This document shows, piece after piece, positions 60,156 through 64,000 of a DNA stretch of 64,000 nt. A program made the position numbers and the translations under genes. The notes below the pieces were generated by a model. It was given only the letters and a program-made list of their open reading frames with translations, had not been told where the DNA came from and searched no databases. Position 1 is the first letter of the stretch. Each line of letters starts with the position of its first letter. The stretch is from Struthidea cinerea. Its lineage: Eukaryota; Chordata; Aves; Passeriformes; Corcoracidae. The stretch is from the NCBI GenBank assembly GCA_013397865.1, contig VZTI01002737.1:6071-70070 (forward strand), read 5' to 3'.

Positions 60156-63100
60156 GGGACAAAGAGAGCAAAACATTTAGCAAAGAGAAATTCAGGTTTA
60201 TAGCATAGTCATGTTACTGAAAAAGATGGCTGATGTACTAGGCAACTATATCAGTGTATCAATATATTATCGTTTAATCTGAGATTTATGAGACTCTTTT
60301 TCAGAGGAGAAATGTCTGCACTTCAAATCCAAGTAAGGCATCCCTCAGGATAAATGGATATCAAAAACTCCTAAACAGAAAAGCAATACTTATGCTCCAT
60401 TAGCCACTATGTAATGATGGAAGGCAGACCTCCAACCCACCCTGCTGAGAAGCTGCATCTAGCACCAAAGTCAAGCTTTTATTTCCCAAGAGAAGTAGTG
60501 TAAAGATGTATCAGTGTAAGTGTCAGATAAGCTAAAATAGCTTTACTAGTTTAGTAGATACTTCATTCTATTTGTATGTATGTATGCATACAAATTTACA
60601 GCCTGTGTTGTCAAGCGGGGAAAGGATGCATTAATATTAACTACGATGTTTCTTTATTTTTCTTCTTAACCCTTCATTTCAATGAAAGGTTACTGTTCTT
60701 ATCCAAAAGCCAGAGGTTCATAGTACATACTATGGCCTATTACAAATTATATTCTCTTCAGCAAGTAAAATATGGTCACTAGTGATCCTGATTGTCTGCT
60801 TGTTTCCCCTGGAAAGATTTGCTATGGACTTCACTGATATCTGTGGCATAATAACAGACACAGAAAGGAGTCATGCTCCCATGTAGTAATTTACACATGA
60901 ATATGTACATTTATAATGTTAAGTTAAACCAGGAAAAATGCACAATGAGAGGAGAGGTCCAACCTAGACAGCAGAGAAAGCGCCTGAGAAGAGGGAAAGC
61001 ACACTAATTTCAGTAACAGAGCGTGGAGATAGCTGCAACCCAAACGCTTGTTTTACAGAGTTGTAAAGCAAGTGTTTGTTTTACAGTACTTTGCAGTCAC
61101 ATAATACAAATACATGTTGTTTAGTTAATGCAGGACAAAAAACATTCCACTTTCTTACAAGATAGCCAAATGACTTTAACATTGCAAGTATTCAGTATAG
61201 GATATATAATACTCCCCTGACCACTCACAGAAGGGGAGCTACTGCTTCTTGCTTTGCTGCCTTGTTGCATCAATCCATCATAAAAAAAATAGAAAGTGAT
61301 TAGTTCCCCATCTTTCAGCTCACACAATTTTGTATTTAAGATCTGTGTTAAAAAATAACAAGCTACTCGTGTTCAGGTCAGGTCCTCCAACGGTGTAAAT
61401 GAGCTGAGTTCACTTTACTTTAATAGAAATTCAACTGGATCAGTCAGATACGGAAAAGAACAGACCCAAAAAAACCCCCAAAATCGTATGGTTTCTTTAA
61501 AGATGAATTCCCTTGGTAAAGAATGGCTGGAAAATTAATAAATGTTAAGAACATTTCCCCCTGAATCTTTCATGGATTTAAGCCCTGTTGACTCTTTATG
61601 GCAGCCAGCAAAACAGACACAGCTGAAGAGCTAGGCAGAGAGATCATCTATTACATTGTTTTTCTGACTCTGAAAAATGTTAAAGCAAGTAAAAAAAAAA
61701 AACCCAGCTTAAATATCAGTGCTTAGGAACAGGGTAAGCACAGCAAGCTCCCTGTCAGTAATCCATCTCATCCTCAAAGTAATGTTTCATTTCTGACATC
61801 CAACTTAATTGCAAGTAAGGAATAACTATTAGACCAAAAAATTGAAAGCTCTAAGCTCAGTCCTGCCTTACATGAGTTGTGTAGATCAGTTTGTCTTTGG
61901 TGCGATGCCTTACAAAAACATTCTTTTGAAAAAGTGAACTTTGTTCCTCTTGCTTTGACTAGGAAGACAGTGTGGCAGTAAGACAGGGAAATGGTGAGAT
62001 ATTTAGTAGGAAAAAGCTAATTCTCAAAACTCTGAGTTAATAAAAATCTTATTTGTTTTTGTAATTGCTTATTGCTTATTTGTTAATGGAAAATCTAAAA
62101 TAAAAAAATATTACAGTGTAAATCTTGACATGAAATTCAGATTTTACTAAGAGTATATTTTCTTATTCTCCAATAATGAATGTATTTTTTTCTCTAGTCA
62201 GACAACAGTTTTCTGAGCAGGCCACATGGAAAATGATCTTCCAGCCTTGATATATCAGTTCTAACGAACTCTTACTATCTCTAACTTATTATAGAATGAG
62301 TTTTGGAAATTAGGCACCCACTTTTCTGTTAAAATTTCAGGTGTTCACCATCACAAAGTGGTCATTTTAAAGGTCTCACCATGAAGATATGAAGTCATCC
62401 TGAAAATATGGCAAGCTGTTACACTGAAAGTTGATCTTAATTGGGCCACACCTTAATTTATTCATTTGGATTTATGAAATGAACATATTAAAATTTGTCA
62501 CATGTACCTTGAAAATTGTTTGAACATATTTTGACAAAATATCTTCCAGTTAAAAATGGAATTCTGAAAGCCACTTAGATTGCTATATTTCGCCCAGTAG
62601 AAGCAATGATAGAGAATTTTAATTCAGTTAAAAATCTTGGGGCTTAGAAGTTTTAAGAACCGAGTAGTATGAATCCAGCATCAGATTTGGTCCTAATTTC
62701 AGCACTGATGGCCATGGGAAAGAAGACAATCTCTCTGACTCCATTGCAGTGCTAGAACCAGAATTGCAGGAAATGTTAGATTGCACATTCTGGGAATTGA
62801 GATACATACCAGAAAGAGTGAGATAGAAAATGTAGCTCTTGGAGGCTCTTTCTGTGTGGCCTTGGAGCTCTGGAGCTGGAATGCTCACCTCAAGAGGTCA
62901 ACAGTTAAGATGCACTTGAATCATGCTAGGCAATCAGGGACTGACTGTTTGGAAAAAAACAAAGTCACAAACAAGCCAGAACAAATTTTAAGAGCTCCTG
63001 TAATGATTTACATTTCTCTTTTTCATTCTAATTTTGAGCTCAATATATTAGTATTGTGCTACCTTGGATGTGACACGACAGCCTAAAATTTTGTGAGGAT

Positions 63101-63726
63101 TAAGATGGAAACTTTTGCATAAATTAATCTGATTTCTCTTATCAGGAAAATTAGACAGTCAGAATAATTTTTTATGAGTGCCAGTTTAGGATATAAACCA
63201 TTTTATAGAATAAATAAGTTTATTTTTGTCTATTATTTATTATTAACTGAAAAGTTCATTAAAATTGTAAGAGTCAGAGCAAAATATTCCCAAATTAGAG
63301 ATGGAGAAAATAAGACATTGTTCCACCTCTGAAGGCATCAGATTTCTGTAAATTCCACTACATTGGAAGAAGGCAGGACAGTACAATACACATGAAACTC
63401 TTGGCCTGGTGAATTTGGTCTTTCAGACTCTTGCAGTAGGGTGAATTCCATGTAATTTAACAATCAGAAAAGAAGTTTTCAGTACGGACCTTAAAAAGAA
63501 AGCTCCTCCTGATCTATGTTCTGCATGAGAGAAGGTATCTCAAGACTTCCAGAAAGGCAGCAGCCTAAATAGAAATAGTCTTCATCATTACCCTTCTGTA
63601 AAAATATTGCATTTACTTATTGGTTATTTAACCTATCTGATTTCTCAGAAGGAAAGTTATATCAATTATACTCTCTGGAAAAATTGCACCTTAAACTTCT
63701 CAGCTTTGAGGCATTTTTCTCCACAG
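60156..63726. other. Unique AT-rich sequence, no gene seen
   Basis: No motif, RNA or transposon was recognised. The longest open frames are about 100 codons and look like chance. Confidence 0.55.
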
Positions 63727-63773
63727 GTGGGACACCTAATTTGGACTCAGAGACTCTCCTTTGTACAGAGTTT
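63727..63773 (+). other. Weak exon-like segment (47 nt)
   Basis: The acceptor CATTTTTCTCCACAG ends at 63726 and a donor-like GTAAGAT starts at 63774. One frame reads GTPNLDSETLLCTEF and stays open to the donor. Isolated, short and not recognised, so it is listed only as a candidate. Confidence 0.12.
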
Positions 63774-64000
63774 GTAAGATCTGTTTGGACAGAAGTCTGT
63801 CAGTAGTCACATATTCTGCTTGATGGGGACAGTGTTGATGTCCCAGACTTTTTTCTTTCTTTTTCTTTTTCCATTTTTTTTCCCCAGCAACTTAGTGACC
63901 CATAATCTTACCAAATAGTGACTTACCTTATTTAAAACACTATGCAAGTCTCTCAAATGTCTTTATCTTATCAGCTACAAGCTTCAGTTATGAGAATCTG
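63774..64000. other. Unique sequence ending the window
   Basis: Contains a pyrimidine-rich run (about 63851-63884) ending in CCCCAG, an acceptor-like sequence. Anything it might belong to lies beyond the window edge or is not recognisable. Confidence 0.4.

Overview
The window reads as about 64 kb of bird (very probably neoavian) nuclear DNA with no confidently recognisable host gene. It is AT-rich and CpG-poor, and it has no operon-like coding, no rRNA or tRNA and no CRISPR array. The avian diagnosis rests on repeats. CR1 LINE fragments with the diagnostic ATTCTATG-type 3' tail are scattered through the window, and there are three solo LTRs that resemble avian endogenous retroviruses. Simple repeats and long unique AT-rich tracts fill the rest. 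This is what a gene desert, or the inside of one or more very long introns, looks like.

Layout. 1-58 is a GGAA microsatellite cut by the window edge. 2.86-4.71 kb holds two minus-strand CR1 3' ends, the first with a 58-bp tandem duplication across its tail. 5-9.4 kb is mostly unique, with two short phase-compatible exon-like segments (5282-5334 and 5551-5579). A perfect hairpin lies at 9406-9442. 11.33-11.65 kb is a solo LTR with promoter-like elements. 14546-14697 is the best single exon candidate. 22.04-22.42 kb is an old CR1/L3-like relic. 24.0-25.14 kb has two CR1s lying head to head. 31.02-31.07 kb is a perfect 18-bp inverted repeat. 32.56-32.95 kb is a minus-strand LTR. 41.89-42.75 kb is the longest single stretch of CR1 3' half. 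47.80-48.05 kb is another CR1 tail. 52.93-55.79 kb is a composite: a solo LTR next to CR1 endonuclease/reverse-transcriptase pieces in permuted order. 58.13-58.95 kb (minus strand) is a broken coding-like block I cannot identify. About 60.02-60.16 kb is a degraded CR1 3' end.

No set of genes works together here. The only protein-coding history I can name is the CR1 ORF2 protein (endonuclease plus reverse transcriptase), in fragments interrupted by stops and frameshifts. None of the retrotransposon copies looks able to move. Exon candidates come only from splice-site shape and open frame, so they carry low confidence. The unidentified block near 58.5 kb and the rearranged CR1/LTR composite are the most worthwhile places to look further.
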